From Bacteroidota bacterium (GTDB taxonomy: Bacteria; Bacteroidota; Bacteroidia; Chitinophagales; UBA2359), in contig JAHDGT010000100.1 in assembly GCA_020631675.1 (NCBI GenBank), positions 2,763-11,806 on the forward strand: a stretch of DNA of 9,044 nucleotides, written 5' to 3'. Shown here piece by piece: positions 1 to 6,163 of the stretch. The position numbers and the translations under genes are program-made. Within the stretch, counting starts at the first letter, position 1; every line of letters begins with the position of its first letter. The notes below the pieces were generated by a model that was not told the DNA's origin, did no database searches, and saw nothing but the letters and a program-made list of their open reading frames with translations.

Positions 1-642
1 GGGGGCGTACATGATAGGGTGTTGGAGCAATTCTAATAGATCCTTGGCCCTTAATTCATCTTTCGCACTTTTACTGTTTTCACTTCGCTTCAGTTCATGC
101 CCGCTTGAAGCATGCAAAGCGTCTGGATAATAAATACTGACCTGATAGGGTACATCCCAAAGTTCATTGATGTAGCCGAAGAAGCCACCACCATTCACTA
201 TAAAGTGCTCTGCATCTTTGAAACGAGGCATGCCCGCTTGATAAGAGCCTGCTATTGATGCGCCGTCCGCGATCCAGTATTCTACATAAGCCAATTGGTT
301 GGCTCTTTCGATCGACCATTGATGTCCGCCTTCAAAAGTAGCGGGTAGTTCTTTACCGTCTTGATTATAAGCTTTGAAGAAATCGATCAGATCGTAGGTT
401 CTATCTCCCGATAAATGGGATAAAGGCAGGCTAAAGTTGGCGAACTCATTCGCAATGGGCGGGGGGGTACATCTAACACGTACATGATCATTGATGACTT
501 GCGTGAGGTCAATGGTGATAGTATAGTAGATTTCCTCAGCTACCGGTTCATTGGATTGTGCGAAGAGATAGCATGCGTTACAGTAGCCTATTAATAGGAA
601 ACACAAGCAGGTTCTGAATAAGGTATTCATCGAATGCATCAT
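1..642 (-). CDS. M61-family (glycyl aminopeptidase-like) peptidase, N-terminal part, runs off the left edge
   Basis: An open frame of 214 codons reads without a stop from ATG at 642 to the window edge. ATG codons at 642, 639 and 630 are all possible starts. The one at 630 gives the most typical signal peptide (MNTLFRTCLCFLLIGY..., ending near LFAQ/S), so the protein is probably exported. After it comes a beta-rich region with the M61 N-terminal-domain pattern: 'YTITIDLTQV', 'TPPPI', 'FSLPLSHLSGDRTYD', 'FFKAYNQDGKEL', 'WSIERANQLAYVEYW', 'VNGGGFFGY', 'PYQVSIYYPDAL' and, close to the edge, 'DLLELLQHPIMYA'. This resembles the family's segment just before the catalytic domain. The zinc-binding HExxH motif and the C-terminal PDZ domain would lie beyond position 1, so catalytic competence cannot be judged. 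The gene begins 24 bp after the oligopeptidase B stop on the same strand and may be co-transcribed with it. Family assignment is by motif recall, without a search. Confidence 0.8.
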   Translation of the reverse strand, partial: MMHSMNTLFRTCLCFLLIGYCNACYLFAQSNEPVAEEIYYTITIDLTQVINDHVRVRCTPPPIANEFANFSLPLSHLSGDRTYDLIDFFKAYNQDGKELPATFEGGHQWSIERANQLAYVEYWIADGASIAGSYQAGMPRFKDAEHFIVNGGGFFGYINELWDVPYQVSIYYPDALHASSGHELKRSENSKSAKDELRAKDLLELLQHPIMYAP

Positions 643-666
643 ACCGCAATTTAGTGGAATTGGGCA

Positions 667-1968
667 TTACTTCAACATCCCTAAGGTATCAAATATAAAA
701 GCATACACAAAAGCGATCTCTTTCAAATAATCATACCTACCAGAAGCCCCCACATGTCCGGCACCCATATTCACTTTGAATAACAAGCGGTTATCGCCTT
801 GTCGCATATGCCGCATTTTCGCCACCCACTTAGCAGGCTCCCAATAGTGTACTTGTGAGTCATTGATGCCAGCGGTCACCAATAAATGCGGATAGGACTT
901 CGCTTCCACATTATCATAAGGAGAGTAGGAGAGCATATAACGATAAAAATCTTCCTCATTCGGGTTACCCCACTCTTTATACTCATTGGTGGTTAGCGGA
1001 ATGCTGTCATCTAACATAGTGCTTACCACATCCACGAAAGGAACCTCTGCTACAGCGATTTGAAAAAGATCAGGGCGCAAATTGATCACACCGCCCATCA
1101 ACATACCACCCGCACTTCCACCTTGTATCACCAACTTTTCTTTCACACAATAATTCTTCCCGATCAAGTACTCCGCACAGTCAATGAAATCATTGAAAGT
1201 ATTCATTTTCTTTTTGAATTTCCCGTCTTCATACCACTGTCTGCCCATTTCCTGCCCACCTCTAATGTGCGCGATGGCATAAATAAAGCCACGGTCCAAT
1301 AAACTCAGTCTATTGCTATTGAAGAAAGCCGGCATACTAGCACCATAGGAACCATAAGCATATAAGAGTAATGGCGCGCTTCCATCTAAGGGAGTGTCTT
1401 TATGATACACCAAAGAAACAGGCACCTTCACCCCATCACGAGCTGTAGCGAAATGGTATTCCGATTTATAGTTCTCCACCTTAAAGTCACCCAGAACCGC
1501 CTTGCGTTTTAGCAACTCCCGTTCACGGGTGTTCATATCAAAATCATAGGTGGAATTGGGTGTGGTGAAACTGCTGTACACAAAACGCAATTTCGTAGTA
1601 TCAAATTCAAAATTGGCAGACGCCCCCAAGTAATAAGTCGGGTCATTAAACTCAATATAATAGTCCTCTTCACTACCATCTGCTTGTGTTCTGCCGATCA
1701 CCCGTAAATGAGGCAAGCCACCGCTGCGCTCTTCTAACACCAAATAATCCGCGAAAAGCTCGAAGTCTTCTATGAAAACATCCGACCTGTGGGCGATCAC
1801 TTCCTCCCAAACTTCTAGGCGAGTATCCGCCAAGTCGCACTTCATCAATTTAAAGTTCGTCGCCTGATCATTCGTCAGTATGAAAAAACTCATGATGATC
1901 CAAACTGTACTCATGCCCTTCCCGTCTTTGCTGTACCAATCGAAGCGGAGCACTAGGCGCATAGGCAT
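667..1968 (-). CDS. Oligopeptidase B (S9A), C-terminal catalytic portion, separated from its N-terminus by a frameshift
   Basis: The native coding in this frame starts at about 1887, after the T6 run. The ATG at 1968 is only the first one in the frame, and its first ~27 residues are out-of-frame sequence. The product carries the end of the beta-propeller and the alpha/beta-hydrolase domain of a cytosolic serine peptidase that cleaves short peptides after basic residues. Visible landmarks are 'LLYAYGSYGAS', 'GFIYAIAHIRGG', the nucleophile elbow GGSAGG (Ser285 of this frame), 'PLTTNEYKEWGNP', 'SYSPYDNV', 'GINDSQVHYWEPAKW' (Asp370) and 'GAGHVGASGR' (His405). Joined to the upstream fragment, these become S535, D620 and H655, uniformly +3 from Escherichia coli OpdB numbering as I recall it. 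Several acidic specificity residues are replaced (see findings). Stop TAA is at 667-669. As it stands, the locus encodes no single-chain enzyme unless the frameshift is bypassed or is a sequencing error. Confidence 0.9.
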   Translation of the reverse strand: MPMRLVLRFDWYSKDGKGMSTVWIIMSFFILTNDQATNFKLMKCDLADTRLEVWEEVIAHRSDVFIEDFELFADYLVLEERSGGLPHLRVIGRTQADGSEEDYYIEFNDPTYYLGASANFEFDTTKLRFVYSSFTTPNSTYDFDMNTRERELLKRKAVLGDFKVENYKSEYHFATARDGVKVPVSLVYHKDTPLDGSAPLLLYAYGSYGASMPAFFNSNRLSLLDRGFIYAIAHIRGGQEMGRQWYEDGKFKKKMNTFNDFIDCAEYLIGKNYCVKEKLVIQGGSAGGMLMGGVINLRPDLFQIAVAEVPFVDVVSTMLDDSIPLTTNEYKEWGNPNEEDFYRYMLSYSPYDNVEAKSYPHLLVTAGINDSQVHYWEPAKWVAKMRHMRQGDNRLLFKVNMGAGHVGASGRYDYLKEIAFVYAFIFDTLGMLK

Positions 1969-2719
1969 CTACAAAAGAATACTCAGAAGTGGTCTGACTC
2001 GCACTGCCGAACAGCACCAATTTTCGATCCGTTGTTTTGTAAGCGAAAGCCCTATAAGTAACATCTGGCTCTCTATAAACCACCTCGTCCTTACTATTAT
2101 CATCTCCTAATAAATGTCGCGCTACCTCATGCGGGCGAAGGGCGGCATCATAACAGGCATAAAACACCGTTTTATTATCGCTTGCCCATGTGAAACCGGC
2201 AATATTCTCCAACTTATCCTCCAGTAACTCACCCGTTTTCAGGTCTAAGAAATAGACCGTAGTCACCCAGTTTCCCTTGGTATCCACGGCATAAGCTAAA
2301 ATGTCATTCTCTTCACTCACACTCATCTGCACCACTTTGTAATAGTCGTGCCCTTCTGCCAACACATTCACATCTAAGAGCACCTCTTCATCAGCCGTCA
2401 TCGCACCTGCCTTTCTACAATGGATCGGGTAGGATTTCCCCTCTTCAAAACGCGTATAATACCAGTACTTATTTCTGAAATAAGGAACACTCTCATCCGT
2501 CTCCTGTATGCGCCCCTTCAGCTCCTCGAATAAGCCTTTCTGAAAATCTTCTGTATGTGACATGCAGGCTTTCGTATAATCGTTTTCCGCCGTCAAATGA
2601 TCCACCACCTCTTGCTTTTCCTTTCCACGCATCCAGAAATAAGGGTCATTGCGCTTATGTCCGTGCATCTCTAAAAAGTGATCTTCTCGTTTTGCTACAG
2701 GAGCTTTAATACTTGTCAT
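1868..2719 (-). CDS. Oligopeptidase B (S9A), N-terminal beta-propeller portion, truncated by a frameshift
   Basis: The gene starts with ATG at 2719. There is no signal peptide, so a cytoplasmic protein is expected. The opening 'KAPVAKREDHFLEMHGHKRNDPYFWMRG' region, then 'LTAENDYTKACM', 'RIQETDESVPYF', 'YWYYTRFEEGKSYPIHCR' and 'EEVLLDVN', is the characteristic N-terminus of S9A oligopeptidase B. Propeller repeats follow to 'EGHEYSLDHHEFF' (residue 279). The last four residues, HTDE, and the TGA are out-of-frame sequence. Family members continue with a stretch like '...ILTNDQATNFKL', which is exactly what the +1 frame encodes. Removing one T from the T6 run gives a continuous protein of 683 residues, about the usual length for this family. 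Either this is a pseudogene, or the sequence contains an indel error, or the frame is recovered by slippage. The gene is divergent from batA. Confidence 0.9.
   Translation of the reverse strand: MTSIKAPVAKREDHFLEMHGHKRNDPYFWMRGKEKQEVVDHLTAENDYTKACMSHTEDFQKGLFEELKGRIQETDESVPYFRNKYWYYTRFEEGKSYPIHCRKAGAMTADEEVLLDVNVLAEGHDYYKVVQMSVSEENDILAYAVDTKGNWVTTVYFLDLKTGELLEDKLENIAGFTWASDNKTVFYACYDAALRPHEVARHLLGDDNSKDEVVYREPDVTYRAFAYKTTDRKLVLFGSASQTTSEYSFVDAYAPSAPLRLVQQRREGHEYSLDHHEFFHTDE
1883..1888 (-). other. Frameshift site: T6 run (plus-strand A6) inside the oligopeptidase B gene
   Basis: On the minus strand the sequence reads GAG TTT TTT CAT ACT GAC GAA TGA in the upstream frame. The frame matching the rest of the family reads GAG TTT TTC ATA CTG ACG AAT GAT, which needs five T residues instead of six. 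Conserved sequence is intact on both sides, so the lesion is a single-base gain and not a deletion of a domain. A +1 slip would let a tRNA-Phe re-pair from UUU to UUC, but there is no adjacent stop or obvious rare codon to promote it. Confidence 0.85.
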
Positions 2720-2800
2720 GATTTGTTAATTATCAGGGCACATACCCGCAATAAAAGTTTGCGCTAGCAAACTGAAAAAAATCGGCGTGCAGCACGAAAG

Positions 2801-2831
2801 TCTCACGTCTCGAGTCTCATGTCTCGGGTCT
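2801..2831 (+). repeat. TCTCNNG heptad tandem array, copy 1
   Basis: Consecutive 7-bp units read TCTCACG, TCTCGAG, TCTCATG, TCTCGGG, then a decaying TCT. The first 20 bases (TCTCACGTCTCGAGTCTCAT) are identical to the array at 3157-3176. The fixed part is TCTC and the last three bases vary. It sits directly beside the structured repeat element on the side facing the oligopeptidase gene. Its function is unknown, and I do not recognise it as a named repeat family. Confidence 0.8.
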
Positions 2832-2844
2832 AAGAAAGCGCAAG

Positions 2845-2998
2845 CTTTTACTGCAGGTACCGGGCTATCCGTTAAAATTCACCCGCCGCCTGCTGCTTCG
2901 GGGCAGGCTTAAAAATGGCTACCTCTGGGCCGCCTTTTTAAGCCGCCCCTCAGGGCGCATTCGCCGGGCTCATTACCACTCCTATCCCTTGTGCGGAA
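2845..2998 (-). repeat. Structured interspersed repeat element, copy A (inverted relative to copy B)
   Basis: Read on the minus strand, this ~154-bp element shares three blocks with 8881-9039: AGGGATAGGAGTGGTA (plus coordinates 2974-2989), GGCGGCCCAGAGGTAGCCA (2916-2934) and AACGGATAGCCCGGTACC (2856-2873). The central block forms the loop of a perfect 10-bp hairpin: GGCTTAAAAA at 2906-2915 pairs with TTTTTAAGCC at 2935-2944. An outer stem can join 2965-2974 to 2876-2885 as CCCG/CGGG plus AAT/ATT, around a G-U pair and two opposed G/A mismatches. A small CGCCC/GGGCG hairpin lies at 2944-2957. There is no room for a protein. It could be a structured RNA, a non-autonomous hairpin element mobilised in trans, or a transcription boundary. 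Confidence 0.75.
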
Positions 2999-3156
2999 AG
3001 AAATGGGTCAGGAATTGTTAAAAGAAGTTTTTTAACCGAAAGATGCGCAATTTACGCTAGTTAGAGCTAAGAACAAATGATTAAATTCGCGAAGCATTAA
3101 AATATTGAGATTGGAAAGTTGAGTCGGGCAATGTAAGATTACTGCATAGGGCTGAA

Positions 3157-3187
3157 TCTCACGTCTCGAGTCTCATATCTCATGTCT
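3157..3187 (+). repeat. TCTCNNG heptad tandem array, copy 2, in the batA leader
   Basis: Units read TCTCACG, TCTCGAG, TCTCATA, TCTCATG, then a decaying TCT. The array ends five bases before the batA ATG at 3193, so it fills the place where a ribosome-binding site would normally lie. No Shine-Dalgarno-like purine run is present there, which is usual for Bacteroidota. If transcription starts upstream, the array forms the translation-initiation region of batA. A regulatory role is only inferred. Confidence 0.75.
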
Positions 3188-3192
3188 GAATT

Positions 3193-4197
3193 ATGGCCGA
3201 TCTGTCTTTCGCACATCCCTGGTTTTTTCTACTGCTACTAGCAGTGCCCTATTTCCTTTGGCGCTACTGGGGGAAGCATCGTGCGCAACAGGTGGATCTC
3301 AGAATGTCCACGCTCTCCGTCAGTACGGAAAATAAACGCCCCTCGCTCAAAGCCTTGATCCGACCATTATTGGATCTATTACCCATTTTGGCCTTTGCGG
3401 CACTAACCATCGCCATGGCCCGCCCTCAAAAACACCTATCAGAAGACAAAGTCAATGCCGATGGTATCGACATCGTCTTAGTGATCGATGTTTCTACCAG
3501 TATGCGGGCAACAGATATGCGTCCTAATCGCCTAGAGGCGGTAAAGCGGGTGGCAGATGAATTCGTTGCTAATAGATCATATGACCGCATAGGTTTGGTC
3601 GTCTTCTCTGGCGAGAGCTTTACCCAATGTCCCATTACAACCGATCTTGAAGTGGTGCGTAAATCTTTGACCCAGGTGCGTATGGGCTTATTGTCGGGCG
3701 GTACGGCTATTGGTACCGCATTAGGCACAGCGGTCAACCGATTAAAAGAAAGTAAAGCCGAAAGTAAAGTCATCATTCTGCTGACGGATGGAGATAATAA
3801 CGCGGGTAACATCGACCCCATCACCGCAGCAGAAGCGGCGGCCGAGTTCAACATTAAGACCTATACCATTGGTGCGGGATCAAAAGGGGTGACCCAAGTA
3901 AGAACCGTTGATGAACAAGGAAAGCCCGTCATGCAAAATGTTGAGGTGAACATCAACGAGGGGATGCTGCGAGAGATCGCACAAATGACAGAGGGTAAGT
4001 ATTATAGAGCCAGCAACAACAAGCAGCTGGTACAGATCTATGATGCGATCGATAAACTGGAAAAGACGGAAATAGAATCTTACACCATATCACGTACAAC
4101 AGAACTGTTTTACCCCTGGGCGTGGGCGGCTTTGATTCTACTCTGCTTATATACCTTACTTAAACAAAGCTTATTCAGAAGTCTGACCACAGCATAG
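3193..4197 (+). CDS. batA: BatA, membrane-anchored von Willebrand factor A protein
   Basis: This 334-residue protein has the standard BatA layout. An N-terminal 'FAHPWFFLLLLAVPYFLW' membrane segment (about 8-24) is followed by a second at about 57-76, a vWA domain (about 90-290) and a C-terminal transmembrane helix (about 307-325). The vWA domain therefore probably faces the periplasm. The metal-ion-dependent adhesion site is complete: D99-x-S101-x-S103 (DVSTS), T171 in GGTAIGTAL and D199 in LLTDGDNN. Such domains bind a divalent ion and usually mediate protein-protein contact. It is the first gene of the bat operon and lies 17 bp ahead of batB, its paralogue in domain order. Loss of the operon impairs aerotolerance in Bacteroides fragilis, but the biochemical role is unknown. 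ATG 3193 is chosen because the conserved N-terminal hydrophobic motif begins at once after it. The moxR and DUF58 genes often found upstream are absent. Confidence 0.95.
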   Translation: MADLSFAHPWFFLLLLAVPYFLWRYWGKHRAQQVDLRMSTLSVSTENKRPSLKALIRPLLDLLPILAFAALTIAMARPQKHLSEDKVNADGIDIVLVIDVSTSMRATDMRPNRLEAVKRVADEFVANRSYDRIGLVVFSGESFTQCPITTDLEVVRKSLTQVRMGLLSGGTAIGTALGTAVNRLKESKAESKVIILLTDGDNNAGNIDPITAAEAAAEFNIKTYTIGAGSKGVTQVRTVDEQGKPVMQNVEVNINEGMLREIAQMTEGKYYRASNNKQLVQIYDAIDKLEKTEIESYTISRTTELFYPWAWAALILLCLYTLLKQSLFRSLTTA

Positions 4198-4214
4198 CTG
4201 GATAGATATACCTT

Positions 4215-5264
4215 ATGTTTCGATTAGAGAATCCGATATACTTGCAGCTCTTGTGGCTCATTCCGATCTTTCTACTACTGTTCTGGCTGAGCTGGCGGTG
4301 GCGAAAGCGGATATTGAACGGATCAGATAATGCTGATCTGATCAGCCGACTGATGCCTGACCGTTCTCGCAGTAGAATGTGGTTCCGTGCGGCTTTGTTT
4401 TGTCTGACCATCGCTTTTACTATAGGTGCTTTGGTCAATCCGCAGATCGGTTCTAAATTGGAGCGGGTAGAGCGTTCGGGTATAGATGTTATGATTTGCT
4501 TGGATCTATCCATGAGTATGCTGGCCGAGGATCTGCAGCCCAATCGTTTGGAAAGAGCGAAGCAGTTCATCAACAGACTACTGGACGAAATGCCAGAAGA
4601 CCGGGTAGGCTTGATCGTTTTTGCCGGACATGCTTATCTGCAAATGCCCGTTTCCGCGGATCATTCTGCTGCTAAACTCTTTCTGAAAGCCGTTGATCCC
4701 GGACTAATGTCCACACAAGGAACAGCTATAGGCGAAGCCATTCAGATGGCCATGGATGCCTTTGATGAAGAGAACAATAAACACCAAGCGATACTGATCA
4801 TTTCAGATGGTGAGGATCATGAGGGCGAAGCCGTGGAAGCCGCCCAAGCCGCAGGCGAGAAAGGCGTGGTGATCCACACCCTCGGCATCGGTTCTTTAGA
4901 AGGTGCAGGACTACCCGCATTTGATATGTTCGGCAGGCGAAGAGGGAATAAAGTGAACAATAAAGGACAAGAGATCATTTCAAAGCTGAACCCTGCTATG
5001 TTAGGCGAAGTAGCCACAGCGGGTAATGGACGGTTTTTCCATATTCAGGACGTAAGAGGGGATATGCAAGCGGTAAAATCCGCTCTTTCCGCATTAGAAG
5101 GCAGGAAATACGGAGATCAAGTTGTTTCTGATTACGATGATAAATACCAGTATTTCATCGCCTTCGCCTTACTATTTTTATTGATAGACATGTTATTGAC
5201 AGACCGATCAAAAGGCTGGTCTGACAGATTCAGATTTGAACAGGAACAGGAACAGACTGTATGA
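4215..5264 (+). CDS. batB: BatB, membrane-anchored von Willebrand factor A protein
   Basis: The protein has 349 residues. It begins 'MFRLENPIYLQLLWLIPIFLLLFW' with a membrane segment at about 8-26 and a second at about 57-74. A vWA domain covers about 88-290, and a C-terminal helix lies at about 311-328, followed by a short acidic tail (EQEQEQ). The MIDAS residues are D97-x-S99-x-S101 (DLSMS), T170 in QGTAIGEA and D198 in ISDGEDHEGE, so metal binding should be intact. An insertion rich in Gly/Arg/Asn after 'LPAFDMFG' (about 234-252) is normal for BatB. Its stop TGA overlaps the batC start as ATGA at 5261-5264, indicating translational coupling. BatB is expected to act with BatA in the inner membrane, with the vWA domain periplasmic. 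The family identity is secure; the molecular function of the complex is not established. Confidence 0.95.
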   Translation: MFRLENPIYLQLLWLIPIFLLLFWLSWRWRKRILNGSDNADLISRLMPDRSRSRMWFRAALFCLTIAFTIGALVNPQIGSKLERVERSGIDVMICLDLSMSMLAEDLQPNRLERAKQFINRLLDEMPEDRVGLIVFAGHAYLQMPVSADHSAAKLFLKAVDPGLMSTQGTAIGEAIQMAMDAFDEENNKHQAILIISDGEDHEGEAVEAAQAAGEKGVVIHTLGIGSLEGAGLPAFDMFGRRRGNKVNNKGQEIISKLNPAMLGEVATAGNGRFFHIQDVRGDMQAVKSALSALEGRKYGDQVVSDYDDKYQYFIAFALLFLLIDMLLTDRSKGWSDRFRFEQEQEQTV

Positions 5265-6160
5265 TGATGCGCTATTACATATTTGCTGGCTGTTTTTGGC
5301 TTTTAGCTTTTATGCTAGGGCCAACGAATACTTATGCGAAAAGTGAACGACAACTCGTTCGCGAAGGCAATGCGGCTTATGCTACAGCCGATTTCGCTTT
5401 AGCTGAAACACAGTATTTGAAATCCCTTTCCAAACACCAACAGCGTGATTTGGATGAGGCCCGTTTCAACCTGGGAGATGCCTACTACAAACAGGAGCGA
5501 TACGAACAAGCTGCCGTAGAATTTTCTCGTTTAGCGGCACATACCCTCAATGATAAAACACGTGCACTTGCCTATCATAATCTGGGAAACGCCCACCTAA
5601 AAGCACAGAAACTGGAAGAATGCATAGAAGCCTATAAAAAGGCATTGCGGGTCAACCCACAAGATGATGAAACCCGCTATAACCTGGCTTATGCGCTCCT
5701 TATGCAAAAGCAACAAGAAGAACAAGAACAGCAGCAGGAGCAAAATCAAGAACAGAACCAAGAACAACAAGAGCAGGAGGAGAATCAGGAGCAAGAAGAA
5801 CAAGAGCAGAACGAAGAACAACAGGAGAATCAAGAGCAACAGCAGAACGAACAACAAGAAGGAGAGGAGCAGCAGGAGAATCAAGAGCAACAGCAGAACG
5901 AACAGCAAGAGGGAGAGGAACAAGAGGAGAATCAAGAACAACAAGAAGGTGGTGAAGGGGAAGAACAAGAAGGAGAGGAAAACAAACAACAACAATCACA
6001 ACCGCAAGAAGGGGGAGAAGCGACTCAAGTAAGACAATTGACAAAAGAAGAAGCAATCCAACTCTTAGAGTCTTTAAAGAATGAAGAAATGGAAACCGCA
6101 AAACGGGTCATGCAACGTACCCGCAAAGGAAGAGATCGTCGAATTGATAAAGATTGGTGA
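5261..6160 (+). CDS. batC: BatC, exported TPR protein with a Gln/Glu-rich tract
   Basis: This is a 299-residue protein. Residues 1-26 form a signal peptide ending TYA/KSER. Three TPR-like helical pairs follow (about 33-60, 66-97 and 103-136; the last includes 'AYHNLGNAHLKAQKLEECIEAYKKALRVNPQ'). Next comes a very low-complexity, strongly acidic Gln/Glu/Asn tract (about 149-251). A conserved C-terminal segment, 'LTKEEAIQLLESLKNEE...RRIDKDW' (about 260-299), is typical of BatC. The TPR part probably binds partner Bat proteins, and the tract may act as a flexible spacer. ATG 5261 overlaps the batB stop and is followed in frame by ATG 5264 and 5267, so the exact start among the three is uncertain. 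The gene ends 3 bp before batD. The tract is longer and more repetitive than I expect for the family and contains a 51-bp tandem repeat. Confidence 0.9.
   Translation: MMMRYYIFAGCFWLLAFMLGPTNTYAKSERQLVREGNAAYATADFALAETQYLKSLSKHQQRDLDEARFNLGDAYYKQERYEQAAVEFSRLAAHTLNDKTRALAYHNLGNAHLKAQKLEECIEAYKKALRVNPQDDETRYNLAYALLMQKQQEEQEQQQEQNQEQNQEQQEQEENQEQEEQEQNEEQQENQEQQQNEQQEGEEQQENQEQQQNEQQEGEEQEENQEQQEGGEGEEQEGEENKQQQSQPQEGGEATQVRQLTKEEAIQLLESLKNEEMETAKRVMQRTRKGRDRRIDKDW
5705..6013 (+). repeat. Gln/Glu-rich coding repeat tract in batC, including a 51-bp tandem repeat
   Basis: The tract is built of CAA/CAG and GAA/GAG codons with scattered AAT/AAC and GGA/GGT. The clearest internal period is 51 bp: copies at 5822-5872 and 5873-5923, with a decaying third copy from 5924. 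The 17-residue unit is QENQEQQQNEQQEGEEQ. Copies differ mainly by synonymous third-base changes. Because the unit is a multiple of three, gain or loss of copies changes protein length without breaking the frame. Confidence 0.85.
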
Positions 6161-6163
6161 TGT

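Larger units (their letters stand above)
2720..3192. other. Divergent intergenic region between oligopeptidase B and batA
   Basis: This 473-bp region should contain both divergent promoters. It holds, in order: a short inverted repeat 38 bp ahead of the oligopeptidase start (GTTTGC at 2757-2762, GCAAAC at 2767-2772), a first TCTCNNG heptad array (2801-2831), a structured repeat element (about 2845-2998), an AT-rich stretch (about 3010-3120), and a second heptad array ending just before the batA start (3157-3187). I found no convincing match to the Bacteroidota promoter (-33 TTTG, -7 TAnnTTTG) on either strand, and no credible protein-coding gene. Confidence 0.7.

Noticed and set aside
2906..2944. 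The copy A hairpin as an ordinary intrinsic terminator
   Set aside because: It lies between two divergent genes, so no transcript obviously ends there. The large conserved loop and the copy near batE fit a repeat element better than a terminator, although termination activity cannot be excluded.
2801..3187. The heptad arrays as a CRISPR array
   Set aside because: Units are 7 bp with no spacers, and no cas genes are present.
3426..3854. A 142-codon minus-strand open frame inside batA
   Set aside because: It is antisense to the conserved vWA domain, with no recognisable motifs; the batA reading explains the sequence.
4321..4343. Inverted repeat GATCAGAT/ATCTGATC with a 7-base loop, considered as an internal regulatory hairpin
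   Set aside because: It lies within batB coding sequence, is short, and is not followed by a T-run or other regulatory context.
4175..4573. A 132-codon minus-strand open frame across the batA/batB junction
   Set aside because: It is antisense to conserved batB coding sequence and has no supporting features.
5597..6101. Long open frames on both strands across the batC low-complexity tract, giving Leu-rich or Asn/Lys/Arg-rich products
   Set aside because: They are shadows of the Gln/Glu codon repeats in the other frames. They have no start context or family resemblance and overlap a well-supported gene.
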